Positions 18,288 through 28,864 of a stretch of DNA of 64,000 bases are shown here, one piece after another (positions within the stretch are counted from its first letter, which is position 1; every line of letters starts with the position of its first letter). A model generated the notes under the pieces. It was not told where the DNA came from, did no database searches, and saw nothing but the letters and a program-made list of their open reading frames with translations. A program made the translations under genes and the position numbers. Source of the stretch: Planctomycetota bacterium. Lineage in GTDB: Bacteria > Planctomycetota > UBA1135 > GCA-002686595. The stretch lies in assembly GCA_020638875.1 (NCBI GenBank), contig JACKHS010000007.1:121372-185371 (forward strand), given 5' to 3'.

Positions 18288-21050
18288 TCACGGCACGAAC
18301 GTCGCCGTCAAGCCGTCGGAGAGGTTGAAGGCGGCGCCGCCCGCGGCCGGGTCGCGGTACCAGTACTGGAAGTGGAAGGTGCTGCCGGCCGCGAAGGCGC
18401 CCGCGCCCGAGCTCGCCGGCGGCAGCGCGTTGTCCACCGCACGCAGCGCGGTGCCGGCGCCGTTCGCCACCTGCGGCGGACCCAGGCGGAAGGTCGTGCC
18501 GCCCACGCAGCGCACGCCGTTGCCGAACGGGACCTGCACGGCGTTCAGGCCGTAGTAGAACAGGCCGACGTTGTTCGGGATCGCGCCGTCGCAGCGCAGG
18601 CCGAAGTCGTTGGCGAGCACGCTCGTCGAGCCGGTGGCCGACATCTCGGCGCCCGGCCCGGCGCTGTTGGGCGTCGCGACGCAGTAGGTGCTCCACGCGG
18701 CCGTGTCGATCACGTCGACGCCCTCGAGCGCCGGCAGGCTGACGACGACCTTGTGCAGCGCGGACGAGACGTCGAGGCCCAGGCCCAGGCTGTCGAGCGC
18801 GTAGAGGTCCGTCACGCTCGAGCTCGCGCCGGCGAGCGCGACGCGCGCGACCTCGTAGACCGGCGCGCTCGGGTCCTCGAGCAGCAGGTACAGCGCGTTC
18901 TCCGCCGGCGCGAGGCGCGCCTCGCGCACGCGGCCCACGGGCAGCACGGCCGACAGCACCATCGAGTTCGCGTCGACGACGTACAGGCCGCCGGCCGTGC
19001 TCGAGTAGCTGCCCACGTACACCCACGCGCCGGACGGGTCGACGTCGACCGTCGCCGGCAGGTCGATGCCCGCCGTGGTGCCCGTCAGGCTCGAGGCCGC
19101 GCCGTTGACGTCCACGCGGCGCAGGTCGTCGCCGAAGGTGCTGATCGAGAAGCAGCGCGCGCCGTCGGGCGAGAAGCGCGCGCGGATGGGGAAGTCGCCC
19201 ACGGGTACGACCGCCAGCGTGCTCTGGCCGAGCGCGTCCACGAGGCGCAGGTTGTCGTCGAAGCTCTCGCACACCGCGAGCACCGCGCCGTCGGGCGAGA
19301 GCGCGATGCCGGAGAACTCGGAGTTCGAGTAGCCGAAGGACGAGCCCATCTGCCCGGTGACGAGCGAGCCCGCGCTGGCGCTCGCCGCGCCGGCGAGGTT
19401 CACGAACCAGATGCGGTCGCTGCCGGCCATCGCCGCGACGTAGGCGCGCTGCGAGTCGGGCGAGAGCACGACCTTCGACGGCCGCGAGCCGAGCACGAGC
19501 TCGGTCGCCACGCTGTCCGTGTCGAGGTCGACGATCGTCACGCGGTCCGTGTCGGTGCCGAGCACCACCGCGGTCGAGCCGTCGGGCGTGATGGCCGCGT
19601 CGAGCACGCGCTCGCCGGTGGGCAGCGTCGCGCGCACCGTCTCGGTCACGAGGTCGACGACGCTCAACGTGCTCGACAGGCCGTGGCCCACGACCGCGGT
19701 CGCGCCGTCGGCCGAGATCGCGACGGGGCGCGGCGCGTCGACCTCGGGCGGCGGGCCCGAGCCGAGCTTGGCCACGACCGCGCCGCTGCCGGCGGTGTCG
19801 TAGAGGTGCACGTCCTCGCGGAAGCGGTTGTTGAGGCCCGCCGCGCGCGCCGAGACCGGGCTGACCGCCAGCTCGGCCGTGGCCGCGACGCTGAGCGTCG
19901 CCGTCACCGCGTGCGTGGCGAAGGAGATCACGCGCGTGTTGAAGTTCGAGACCACCACCGACTGCCCGTCGGCGGTCACCTCGAGGTCGCCGACCGTGCC
20001 GGTGTTCACCGTCGCGGTCACGGCGCCGGTCGCCAGGTCGACGAACACGACGTTGTTGGAGATCGCCGCGACGGCCTGCGTCTTGTCGGGCGACACGCGC
20101 ACGGACTGCGCCGTGAACGCCTGGCCGGTGACGTGCGTCGCGCTGATCGTCTTGGCGACGAGGTCGATCACCGACAGCGTGCCGGTGCCGTCCTCGTGCG
20201 CGACGACCGCGAGCGTGCCGTCCGCGCTGACGTCGACCGACGTCGGCTGACCGCCGGTCGCGAGCGCGGCGACCTGCAGGCCGCTGGCGACGTCGTAGAG
20301 GAACACCTGACCGCTCGTGCGGTCGGGCAGCACGATCGTGCTCCCGTCGGGCGTCAGCGCCCACTTCGTGTACAGGTAGCCGCTGATCGCGAACTCGGTG
20401 GTGCCGAAGAAGCCCAGCACGCCCTGCGACGCGCTCGGGATCACGCGCACCTCGGTCAGGCTCGAGAGGTCGACCACCGAGAAGCTCGACGTGACCGCGT
20501 CGTTGATGACGGCGACGATCGCGTACTGGCTGTCGGGCGTGACCTCGACCGAGAACGGCTGCGAGCCGGTGATCGGCACCTGCGCGAGCAGCGCGTGCGA
20601 GGCGACGTCGACGACGGAGATCGCGTCGCTGAACACGTCGGCCGAGACCGCGGTCATGCCGTCGGGCGTCACGGCGACGTCGACGGGGAAGTCGCCGACG
20701 GTCACGGCGTGCGTGACCTGTTGCGTGGCGAAGTCGACGAAGGTCAGCGTGTCGCTGTCGCGGTTGGCGACGACGACGGTGTTGCCGTCGGGCGTGAAGC
20801 AGAGCTCGCGCGGCATGTCGCCTTCCGGCGGCACTTGCAGGTCGACGAAGCGCACGTCGCCGGCGAGGCCCAATGCGCCGCTAGCAAGACTCTGCGCGCC
20901 GGCCGGCAGCGCCGCGGCCGAGCGCGTGACGGGGACGGGCCGCAGCCAGGTCGCGTGCGTCGCGTCGGGCGCGGCGGAGTCGCTGGTCTGGGCGGTGAGG
21001 GGCGCGGCGAGGAGGAGCGGCAGCGTGGACAGCAGGGAGGACGCTCGCAT
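18288..21050 (-). CDS. Secreted YVTN/YncE-type beta-propeller protein
   Basis: A 920-residue exported protein with a signal peptide (residues 1-20). About 700 residues consist of repeated blades of the YVTN/YncE type: TPDGNTVVVANRDSDTLTFVD, SADGTLAVVAHEDGTGTLSVID and SPDSQRAYVAA are typical. At least a dozen blades are visible, enough for two propellers. Residues 788-920 form the same C-terminal domain as the FG-GAP protein at 3196-4788, with paired cysteines (TYC, LRC, VRC) and the RDPAAGGAAFNLSDG ending. Such proteins bind ligands or partners rather than catalyse. The ATG at 21050 is the one that begins the signal peptide. It is monocistronic and is followed by a strong hairpin. Confidence 0.85.
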   Translation of the reverse strand: MRASSLLSTLPLLLAAPLTAQTSDSAAPDATHATWLRPVPVTRSAAALPAGAQSLASGALGLAGDVRFVDLQVPPEGDMPRELCFTPDGNTVVVANRDSDTLTFVDFATQQVTHAVTVGDFPVDVAVTPDGMTAVSADVFSDAISVVDVASHALLAQVPITGSQPFSVEVTPDSQYAIVAVINDAVTSSFSVVDLSSLTEVRVIPSASQGVLGFFGTTEFAISGYLYTKWALTPDGSTIVLPDRTSGQVFLYDVASGLQVAALATGGQPTSVDVSADGTLAVVAHEDGTGTLSVIDLVAKTISATHVTGQAFTAQSVRVSPDKTQAVAAISNNVVFVDLATGAVTATVNTGTVGDLEVTADGQSVVVSNFNTRVISFATHAVTATLSVAATAELAVSPVSARAAGLNNRFREDVHLYDTAGSGAVVAKLGSGPPPEVDAPRPVAISADGATAVVGHGLSSTLSVVDLVTETVRATLPTGERVLDAAITPDGSTAVVLGTDTDRVTIVDLDTDSVATELVLGSRPSKVVLSPDSQRAYVAAMAGSDRIWFVNLAGAASASAGSLVTGQMGSSFGYSNSEFSGIALSPDGAVLAVCESFDDNLRLVDALGQSTLAVVPVGDFPIRARFSPDGARCFSISTFGDDLRRVDVNGAASSLTGTTAGIDLPATVDVDPSGAWVYVGSYSSTAGGLYVVDANSMVLSAVLPVGRVREARLAPAENALYLLLEDPSAPVYEVARVALAGASSSVTDLYALDSLGLGLDVSSALHKVVVSLPALEGVDVIDTAAWSTYCVATPNSAGPGAEMSATGSTSVLANDFGLRCDGAIPNNVGLFYYGLNAVQVPFGNGVRCVGGTTFRLGPPQVANGAGTALRAVDNALPPASSGAGAFAAGSTFHFQYWYRDPAAGGAAFNLSDGLTATFVP

Positions 21051-21152
21051 GGGGCGCGGGGGCGGGGGACGCGGGGATCGGGACTCGGGAGGCGGCGGGT
21101 GCCGCGCCCCCAAGCTACCCGCGACGTCGCGATCCCGCGCGGTCCCGCCCGC

Positions 21153-21920
21153 TCAGCGCGTCGCCAGGGCGCGCAGGCCTTCGAGCTCGGACGTCAGCTC
21201 CGCCGTCGCGCCCAGCTCGAGCGCGTCACCGGCGAGGTCGGCCGGCACGTCGCGCGGCGGCCCGAACGCGACCGTCACGCGCGTGAACGGCAGCGGCACG
21301 AGCAGCCGGTCCCAGGTGCGCAGGCGCCACGCGCGCCGCGGCCGCACCGACAGCGGCAGCAGCGGCATGCCCGCGAGCTGCGCGAGCATCAGCGCGCCGG
21401 CCTTGGCCTCGCGCGCCGGCCCGGTCGGACCGTCGGGCGTGAAGAAGGGCGACGCGCCCTGCTTGCGCATCAGCCGGTAGAGGTCGCGCAGGCTCTTCAC
21501 GCCGTTGCGCGTCGCCGAGCCGCGCACGACCACGCCGCCCGCGCGCAGCACGACCTTCTCGACCAGGTCGCCGTCCACCGACGGGCTGACGAGGAACGCG
21601 AGCGGCCGCCCGCGCCGGCGGAACGCGTCGACGAGGAACGCGCAGCCCGCGACGAGCTCCTCGTGCCACAGCGTCGGCACGCACGCGGGGTGCGCGGCGA
21701 GCGCGGCGTCGAGGTGCTCCGCGCCGACAACGACGCGCACGCGCGCGGTGGCCCACAGCGCGCGCACCACTCCGTGGATCAGCGGCGCCGCGACCGCGTA
21801 GCCCGCGCGCCGCAGCGGCGTGCGCTTGCGCTGACTCGCGGGCGGCAGCGGCGCCGGCCCGGCGAGCAGCGGCCCCGGCGGCGGCGGGTCGTGCGGCGCG
21901 AGCGGAACCGGCTGCTTCAT
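21153..21920 (-). CDS. DUF374-type lysophospholipid acyltransferase family protein
   Basis: A 255-residue protein of the DUF374/lysophospholipid acyltransferase-like family. Key segments are VPTLWHEELVAGC (His-Glu catalytic-type motif), FLVSPSVDGDLVEKV, RGSATRNGVKSL and TPDGPTGPAREAKAGALMLAQ, the family signature. It lacks long transmembrane segments apart from a weak N-terminal one. The gene overlaps the stop of the ACP gene by four bases, so translation is coupled. With the acyl-AMP ligase upstream this suggests that it transfers an ACP-bound acyl chain to a lipid A-like or other envelope acceptor; the acceptor is inferred, not seen. Confidence 0.87.
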   Translation of the reverse strand: MKQPVPLAPHDPPPPGPLLAGPAPLPPASQRKRTPLRRAGYAVAAPLIHGVVRALWATARVRVVVGAEHLDAALAAHPACVPTLWHEELVAGCAFLVDAFRRRGRPLAFLVSPSVDGDLVEKVVLRAGGVVVRGSATRNGVKSLRDLYRLMRKQGASPFFTPDGPTGPAREAKAGALMLAQLAGMPLLPLSVRPRRAWRLRTWDRLLVPLPFTRVTVAFGPPRDVPADLAGDALELGATAELTSELEGLRALATR

Positions 21921-22150
21921 CCGCCGACGCGCGCGACGTAGGCGAGCACGTCGCCCACGGTCTTCAGCCCGGCCGCGTCCTCGTCCTCGATCTCGACGTC
22001 GAGCCGGTCCTCGAGCTCCACGAGCAACCGCAGCGCCTTCGGGCTGTCGATGCCGAGGTCGACGACGAGGTGCTGCTCGGGCGCGAGCGTCGCCGCGTCC
22101 ACCCCCGCGATGCGCGCGAGGGTCTCGAGGGTCTCTTGGCGGGTGGTCAT
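21917..22150 (-). CDS. Acyl carrier protein
   Basis: A 77-residue acidic four-helix carrier protein. The phosphopantetheine attachment serine lies in VDLGIDSPKAL (Ser42), a variant of the DSL motif. It is encoded between a fatty-acyl-AMP ligase (15 bases upstream) and an acyltransferase (overlapping by four bases). This context suggests a dedicated carrier that receives an acyl chain from the ligase, not the housekeeping ACP of fatty acid synthesis, which would normally sit in a fab cluster. Confidence 0.9.
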   Translation of the reverse strand: MTTRQETLETLARIAGVDAATLAPEQHLVVDLGIDSPKALRLLVELEDRLDVEIEDEDAAGLKTVGDVLAYVARVGG

Positions 22151-22165
22151 GAGTGGGGGCGCGCC

Positions 22166-23865
22166 TCAGCGCGGTGGCGCCATTGTCGTGCCGTCGTCGA
22201 GCCGTTCAAGCTCGCCCGCGAGGTAGCGCCGGCGCAGCTCGCGGCGCTGCACCTTGCCGCTGGTCGTCTTCGGCAGGCGGCCGCGGCGCACGAGCACGAG
22301 GTCGTGCAGCGCGAGGCCCAGGCCGTCGGCGACGGCGCGGCGGATCGCGTCGGTGAGCGCGGCGTGCTGCTCGGGCGGCGCGTCGGTCTCGACCGCCAGC
22401 ACGGCGACCTCGCCCTCGGGGCCGCCGGGCACCGAGAACGCGCCGGCGCGCGCGTGGCCGCCGCCGCCGCCGGCCTCCTCGGCGCACCACTCGAGCTCGT
22501 GCGGCATGACGTTGTGGCCGCGCAGGATGAGCACGTCCTTCTCGCGGCCGGTGACGTGGAGCTCGCCGTCGGCGAGGAAGCCGAGGTCGCCCGTGTCGAG
22601 CCAGCCGTCCGCGAGGCACTCCGCCGTCGCGGCGTCGTCGCGCCAGTAGCCGTCGAAGAGCGCCGGGCCCGCGACGTGCACGCGGCCGACCTCGCGCTCG
22701 CCGAGCTCGCGGCCGTCCGCGCCGACGATGCGCACGCGCGTGTCCCGCACCGGCGCACCGACGCAGGCCACCTCGCGCGGCACGTCGGCGCGCGCCGGGC
22801 CGGGCACCGGCGCGGTGCGCACGCCGGCGTCGCGCACGTCGAAGGTCACCGCGAGCGTCGCCTCGGCGAGGCCGTAGCAGGGCCGCAGCGCGCGCGCGTC
22901 GAAGCCCAGCGGCGCGAAGCGCTCGGCGAAGCGCGCGAGCGTGTCGGGCCGCACCATCTCGGCGCCGCACAGCGCCGTGTGCCAGCCCGAGAGGTCGAGG
23001 CCGGCGAGGTCCTCGTCGCGCAGCGTCTCGACGCACGCGTGGTAGGCGAAGTTCGGCGCGGCGCTGACCACCGGCGTCGGGCCGGAGAGCGCCTTCAGCC
23101 AGGTGAGCGGCCGCGCGAGGAACGCGCGCGGCGGCATCAACGTCAGCTCGAACGCGCCCGCGATCGTCGCGAGCAGGATGCCGACGAGGCCCATGTCGTG
23201 GTGCAGCGGCAGCCACGAGACCACGCGCTCGCTCTCGGCCAGGAAGTCGCGGCCCCAGGCGCGCGCGATCGCGTCGTGGATCGCGGCGGCGTTGGCGCAC
23301 ACCGCGCCGTGCGTGATGCGCACGCCGCGCTGCGTGCCGGTCGAGCCGCTGGTGAGCTGCAGGAAGGCGAGGTCCTGCGCGCGCGGCGCGGCGAGCGGCG
23401 CGTCGCCGGCGGGCGTGTCGGCGAGCTGCTCCTCGGTCAGCGCGGCGGCGGCCACGCGCGCGCAAGCCGCGCGCCGCGCGCCTCGCGCTGCCACGCGGCG
23501 CCGCACAGGAACAGCCGCGCCTCGAGCCGCTCCAGCGTCGCGTCGAGCTTGGCGAGGACGCGCGTCGCCCACACCGAGCGCGGTCGGCGGCGCGAGCACG
23601 ACCGGCAGCGCGCCGAGCAGCACCGCGCCGAGCCACGCGTCGACGAGCGCCCGACGACGTCGAGGCTGAGCAAGGCCACGTCGCCCGCGCCGAGCCCGCG
23701 CGCCGCCAGCCGCGCCGCGCCGTCGCGCGCGCCGGAGAGCAGCTCCGGGTAGCTGCGCCGCAGCGCGTTGCGCCCGCGGCCGTCGAGGATCGCCACGCCG
23801 CGCTCGGGCTGCGCCGCGGCCGCGCGCTCGAGCAACGCGGGGAGGGTGCCGGGGAGGGACGTCAC
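22166..23865 (-). CDS. Fatty-acyl-AMP ligase (AMP-dependent synthetase), frameshifted N-terminal part
   Basis: An ANL superfamily adenylating enzyme of about 567 codons. The ATP P-loop reads LTSGSTGTQRGVRITHG. LPLHHDMGLVG, YGLAEATLAVTF, GWLDTGDLGFLADGELHVTGREKD and LPKTTSGKVQRRELRRRY complete the family motifs; the HHDMGLVG segment and adjacent ACP point to a FAAL that forms acyl-AMP and loads ACP. The first third needs three frame changes, near 23655, 23580 and 23465, while the rest is intact, so indels in the sequence are suspected. The GTG at 23865 is chosen because family similarity starts there and a TATCCT box ends 7 bases upstream. Confidence 0.85.
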
Positions 23866-23872
23866 GGCGCGG

Positions 23873-23878
23873 AGGATA
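23873..23878 (-). promoter_or_regulatory. TATCCT box, predicted leaderless GTG start
   Basis: TATCCT on the minus strand ends 7 bases before the GTG at 23865. It supports the GTG over the ATG at 23901, and would drive the ligase-ACP-acyltransferase operon. Confidence 0.5.
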
Positions 23879-24086
23879 GCCGCTCGGGCCGGCCGGCTCA
23901 CGCGCGGCGCGCCTCCCCCGGTGCCGGTTCGTCCACCCGGCGCGCCTCGAGGTCGCCAGGGAGTGCCGCGGCCAGCACGCGCCGCACGGCGTCGATCACG
24001 CGCTCCACGGCTTCACGGTACGCACGACGCCCTATGGACTCCGGCGCCGCGCGCCCCGACACTCCGCGGGCGACCTGCGCCTGCCC

Positions 24087-24090
24087 GGAG
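24087..24090 (+). promoter_or_regulatory. Shine-Dalgarno GGAG fixing a TTG start of tnaA
   Basis: GGAG lies 6 bases before the TTG at 24097. Family similarity (EPFRIKSVEP) begins six codons after this TTG, so the start is placed here rather than at the ATG at 24034. Confidence 0.6.
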
Positions 24091-24096
24091 CTACCG

Positions 24097-25484
24097 TTGA
24101 AGACCATCATCGAGCCCTTTCGTATCAAGAGCGTCGAGCCGATCCGCATGACCACGCGGGCGGAGCGCGAGCGCCTGATCGAGGCGGCCCACCTGAACCT
24201 GTTCGCGCTGCACGCCGACGACGTGCTCATCGACCTCCTGACCGACAGCGGCACCGGCGCGATGTCGAGCGAGCAGTGGGCCGCGGTGATGCGCGGCGAC
24301 GAGTCCTACGCGGGCTCGCCGAGCTGGTACCGCTTCGAGGAGGCGGTGCAGCGCGTCTTCGGCCTCGAGCACGTGATCCCCACGCACCAGGGTCGCGCGG
24401 CCGAGCACCTCCTGTTCGGCGAGCTGGGCGGGCCGGGCAAGGTGATCCCGAACAACACGCACTTCGACACGACGCGCGCCAACGCCGAGGACACCGGCGC
24501 GGTCGCGCTCGACCTGCCCTGCGGCGAGTCGCTCGACACGGCGAGCGACTTCCCGTTCAAGGGCAACATGGACCTCGACGCGCTGCGCGCCGCGCTCGTC
24601 GAGCACGGCGACGCGGTGCCGCTCGTGATGATCACCGTCACGAACAACGCCGGCGGCGGCCAGCCGGTCAGCCTCGCGAACCTGCGCGCGGTGAAGGCGC
24701 TCTGCGACGAGTTCGGCAAGCCCCTGTACGTCGACGCCTGCCGCTTCGCCGAGAACGCCTACCTGATCCAGCAGCGCGAGCCGGGCCAGCGCGAGCGCAG
24801 CCTCGAGGACATCGTGCGCGACGGCTTCGCGCTCGCCGAGGGCTGCACCATGAGCGCCAAGAAGGACGGCATGGTGAACATCGGCGGCTTCCTCGCCGTG
24901 CGCGACGCCGAGCTGGCGCGCCGGCTGCGCGAGCGCCTCGTCGTGACCGAGGGCTTCGCGACCTACGGCGGCATGGCCGGCCGCGACCTCGAGGCCGTCG
25001 CGCAGGGCCTCGCCGAGGTGCTGCGCCCCGAGTACCAGGAGTACCGCCACGCCTCGATCCGCTACGTCGTCGAGCGCCTGCACGAGCGCGGCATCCCGGT
25101 CGTGCGGCCCGCCGGCGGCCACGCGATCTTCCTCGACGCGAAGCGCTTCCTGCCGCACCTCCCGTGGCACCAGTTCCCGGGGCAGGCGCTCGCGATCGAG
25201 CTCTACCTCGAGGGCGGCGTGCGCTCGTGCGAGATCGGCAGCCTGATGCTCGGCGCCACCGACCCCGCCACCGGCGCGGGCAAGCCCGCCGCGCGCGAGC
25301 TCGTGCGCCTCGCGATCCCGCGCCGCACCTACACGCAGAGCCACATGGACTACGTGCTCGAGGTCGTCGAGGCCGTGTGGCAGCGCCGCGACGCGATCGC
25401 CGGCGTCGAGATCGCCGAGGCGCCGCCGGTGTTGCGGCACTTCACGGGCAAGTACCGCCGCCTCGCCGCGCAGGGGGCCGCGCG

Positions 25485-25488
<4 letters not shown>
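24097..25488 (+). CDS. tnaA: Tryptophanase
   Basis: A 463-residue PLP-dependent beta-eliminating lyase that converts L-tryptophan to indole, pyruvate and ammonia; E. coli TnaA is 471 residues. LTDSGTGAM, PTHQGRAAE, NNAGGGQPVS and CTMSAKKDGMVNIGG (PLP on Lys256) are family motifs. Overall wording resembles tyrosine phenol-lyase, but two residues that separate the families favour tryptophanase. FDTT has Asp124 where tyrosine phenol-lyase has Thr, and SCEIGS has Ile380 in place of the phenol-lyase arginine. The start is a TTG with a GGAG Shine-Dalgarno. No TnaC-like leader peptide was found. It overlaps the next PLP-enzyme gene by four bases (ATGA). Confidence 0.92.
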
Positions 25489-26570
<1,082 letters not shown>

Positions 26571-26571
26571 C

Positions 26572-27756
26572 GTGCGGGCCGCGCGCAGCACGCTGGGCGT
26601 CGTCGGCCTGTTCGCCGCGCTCGTCACAGCCGGCTGCGGCGGCGAGCCGGAGGTCGAGGTCCTCGAGGAGCCCGCGTGGACGCCGCGCGTCGTCGACGCT
26701 GCCGAGCCGCCGGTCGAGGACGCACCCTGGGAGCCGCTCTCGCTCGACCTCTCGTCCGACGGCGTGCTCTGGGCCTCGTCGTGGCGCGCGCTCTACCGCT
26801 CGGAGGACCTGGGCGCGAGCTGGCAGGCCGTGGTCGCGTGGTGGCCGCCCGCTTGGGTCGATGCGTGGGCCGCGCCCGACGGGTCGAGCGTGTACGTCGA
26901 GTGCTGGCACTCGCGCGCGCTCTGGGACCGCGCGACGGACACGGTCGCGCGGATCGAGGGGCTCGAGCCCGCCGGGCTGAGCGTCGAGTTCCGCCGCGGC
27001 GCGGTCTGGCTCGCGCGCGGCTACTACGAGACGGGCGCCGCCGCGGAGCGCCCGCACTCGAGCTCGGGCCCCTCGTTGGCCGTGGCCGGCGTGATCGGCT
27101 GCACGGCCTGTTCCCTCGACGCGGGGCGGACCTGGACCCTGGTCGACGCGTACGACGGCGCGGCGGTCGCGGACCTCTTTCTCGAGGACGACGACACGCT
27201 GCACCTGCTGCTCAGCGAGCTCGGCGTGCGCAGCGGCGCGCTGCGGACGACGGGAGCTGGGGCGCCGAGTGCCGAGCTGACGACCCTGCACGCGTCGCGC
27301 GCGCTCGTCCCGCTGTCGACGCCGCTCGAGTACTCCTTCCTGTGGGAGTGGATCTTCGTGCAGGGCGAGCGCGGCTGGATCGGTGCGCGCACGCATCACG
27401 GCAGCGACGGCGTGCTGCTCGAGACGACCACCGGGGGGACGAGCTGGGAGCTGCACGTGCTCGACGAGACGCCGCGCACGGCGGTCTTCCGCCTCGGCGA
27501 CGGGCGTTGGTTGAAGCACCAGTACACGTGGGGCGAGCCCGACGTCTACCTCCAGTGGGCGGACGGTGCTTTCACGGACTTCCCGGCGCTGCCCACGCAG
27601 GGCGGGTCGAGCGCGCGGCGCGTGGAGGTCGCCGCGACCGGCGACCTGCTCGTGCTGCTCGAGGACGGCGAGCTGTGGCTCTACGAGCTCGCGGGCGACG
27701 CATGGCGCAGGCTCTGGGAGCGGCCCTCCGGCGGAGCCGCGCTGCCAGGCCGCTAG
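26572..27756 (+). CDS. BNR/sialidase-like repeat lipoprotein
   Basis: A 394-residue predicted lipoprotein (lipobox TAGC near residue 21; GTG start two bases after the preceding stop). It contains BNR/Asp-box repeats of the SxDxGxxW type: YRSEDLGASWQ, CSLDAGRTWT and TTTGGTSWEL, which mark a propeller of the sialidase or photosystem-assembly (YCF48) type. No catalytic sialidase residues were identified. The close spacing suggests cotranscription with tnaA and the cysteine-synthase-like gene, though a functional link is unclear. It converges on the 51-residue gene at 27773-27928. Confidence 0.7.
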   Translation: MRAARSTLGVVGLFAALVTAGCGGEPEVEVLEEPAWTPRVVDAAEPPVEDAPWEPLSLDLSSDGVLWASSWRALYRSEDLGASWQAVVAWWPPAWVDAWAAPDGSSVYVECWHSRALWDRATDTVARIEGLEPAGLSVEFRRGAVWLARGYYETGAAAERPHSSSGPSLAVAGVIGCTACSLDAGRTWTLVDAYDGAAVADLFLEDDDTLHLLLSELGVRSGALRTTGAGAPSAELTTLHASRALVPLSTPLEYSFLWEWIFVQGERGWIGARTHHGSDGVLLETTTGGTSWELHVLDETPRTAVFRLGDGRWLKHQYTWGEPDVYLQWADGAFTDFPALPTQGGSSARRVEVAATGDLLVLLEDGELWLYELAGDAWRRLWERPSGGAALPGR

Positions 27757-27772
27757 GCCCGCCGCGCGCGCC

Positions 27773-27928
27773 TCACTGCGTCACTGCGCGCACCTCGAGC
27801 GAGTCCACGTTCAGCTCCGTCATCCTGGGCAAGCGCGGCAGCGCGGCGAGGACGTCGCCCCAGGCGAACGCGCGCTGCCGCGCGGTGGCCTGGTCGAGCG
27901 GGTGCTTGCGAGCGCGCCGTCTGCGCAT
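27773..27928 (-). CDS. Small protein with a WGDVL-ALP-LP tail motif (51 aa)
   Basis: Fifty-one residues with a basic N-terminus (RRRRARKHPL). The last 30 residues (WGDVLAALPRLPRMTELN, then VDSLEV) align with the C-terminal tail of the membrane protein at 28865-30076 (WGDVVHALPELPPRAALEL, then AALEV). A TAGCCT box ends 6 bases before its ATG, matching the leaderless pattern seen elsewhere, which supports real expression. It is either a remnant of a duplicated gene or a stand-alone copy of a small interaction module. No known family was recognised. Confidence 0.55.
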   Translation of the reverse strand: MRRRRARKHPLDQATARQRAFAWGDVLAALPRLPRMTELNVDSLEVRAVTQ

Positions 27929-27934
27929 GGCCTC

Positions 27935-27940
27935 AGGCTA
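27935..27940 (-). promoter_or_regulatory. TAGCCT box, predicted leaderless start
   Basis: TAGCCT on the minus strand ends 6 bases before the ATG at 27928 and overlaps the stop codon of the upstream M23 peptidase gene. Confidence 0.45.
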
Positions 27941-28819
27941 GCGCCTCGCGCGCGGCGCGGGGCCTCCTTCCTCGTCGGGCGCCGGCGGCGGCCCGTGCTC
28001 CGCGATCCACGTCGACGGCCGTAGCCACTCCGCGACCGTCGCCTCGTCGCCGTAGCCCTGACACCAGCCGGCGATGTCGGCGGGCACGTAGCCGGGCGAG
28101 GTGCTGCCGGTGAGCAGCGACATCCAGGTGTGCTCGTGCGTGCCGACGAAGTCGACGCGCACCTGTGCGTGCGGCGCGTCGAGCGTCAACGCGATCTCAC
28201 CCTTCACCAGACGGCCGTCGGGGCAGCAGGGCAGGCCGTACTCGCGGGCGTCGCGCTCGAGCTCGCGCTTCCACGCGGGCGCGATCTGCAGGTAGCGGCC
28301 GCGGTGCAGGCCGAAGTGCAGGTGCGCGGGGTAGCGGCCGTTCTCGTCGCTCTTTTGCGCGCCCACCGTGCCGAGCACCTGACCGCGCGCGACGCGCTCG
28401 CCCGGCTTCACGCGGCGGTCGGCGCCGAGGTGCACGTAGACCGAGCAGATGTGCTCGTCCGGCGAGAGCTCGTGCTCGAGCACGATCACGTTGCCGAAGT
28501 TCCAGTGCACGCGCCCCGCGTCGTCGGTCCACGTCGGGCTGAAGTCGGAGTAGACCACCTCGCCGTCGGCGACGGCGCGCACCGCGGTGCCGCCCTTCAC
28601 CCAGACGTCCTCGGCGAGGTGCCACGAGCCGGCGAAGGCGGACGTCGTGCGCGCGGGGTCGATGTACGCGCCGAAGTTGCCCGCGCCGCGCAACGCCTTC
28701 GCGTAGCCGTCGCAGGGCAGCTCGAAGACGAGCGGCGCGGGCGGCGGCGGCTCCGCGGCGGGCGGGGCGTCCTGCGCGAGGAGCGCGAGGGCGAGCAGGG
28801 CGAGCGGGGAGGGTGTCAC
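27938..28819 (-). CDS. Secreted M23 family metallopeptidase
   Basis: A 293-residue exported protein (signal peptide LALLALALLAQDA; GTG start). The M23/LytM zinc motifs are GSWHLAEDVWV (His and Asp ligands of the HxxxD site) and YPAHLHFGLHRG (HxH). Typical peptidoglycan-endopeptidase wording surrounds them: AVADGEVVYSD, VYVHLGADRRVKPGERVARGQVLGTVG. About 100 residues after the catalytic domain are unassigned. It probably cleaves peptidoglycan cross-bridges or another Gly-rich peptide outside the cytoplasm. The membrane protein gene at 28865-30076 lies 45 bases upstream on the same strand. Confidence 0.9.
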   Translation of the reverse strand: MTPSPLALLALALLAQDAPPAAEPPPPAPLVFELPCDGYAKALRGAGNFGAYIDPARTTSAFAGSWHLAEDVWVKGGTAVRAVADGEVVYSDFSPTWTDDAGRVHWNFGNVIVLEHELSPDEHICSVYVHLGADRRVKPGERVARGQVLGTVGAQKSDENGRYPAHLHFGLHRGRYLQIAPAWKRELERDAREYGLPCCPDGRLVKGEIALTLDAPHAQVRVDFVGTHEHTWMSLLTGSTSPGYVPADIAGWCQGYGDEATVAEWLRPSTWIAEHGPPPAPDEEGGPAPRARR

Positions 28820-28864
28820 GTCGAGAGCGGTAGCGTCGCGCGTCCCCCGGGTAACCGCGCGACC

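Noticed and set aside
23898..24008. A 36-codon minus-strand frame with TACCGT six bases before a GTG, upstream of the acyl-AMP ligase gene
   Set aside because: The box does not fit TANNCT, the product has no recognisable feature, and no homology could be judged.
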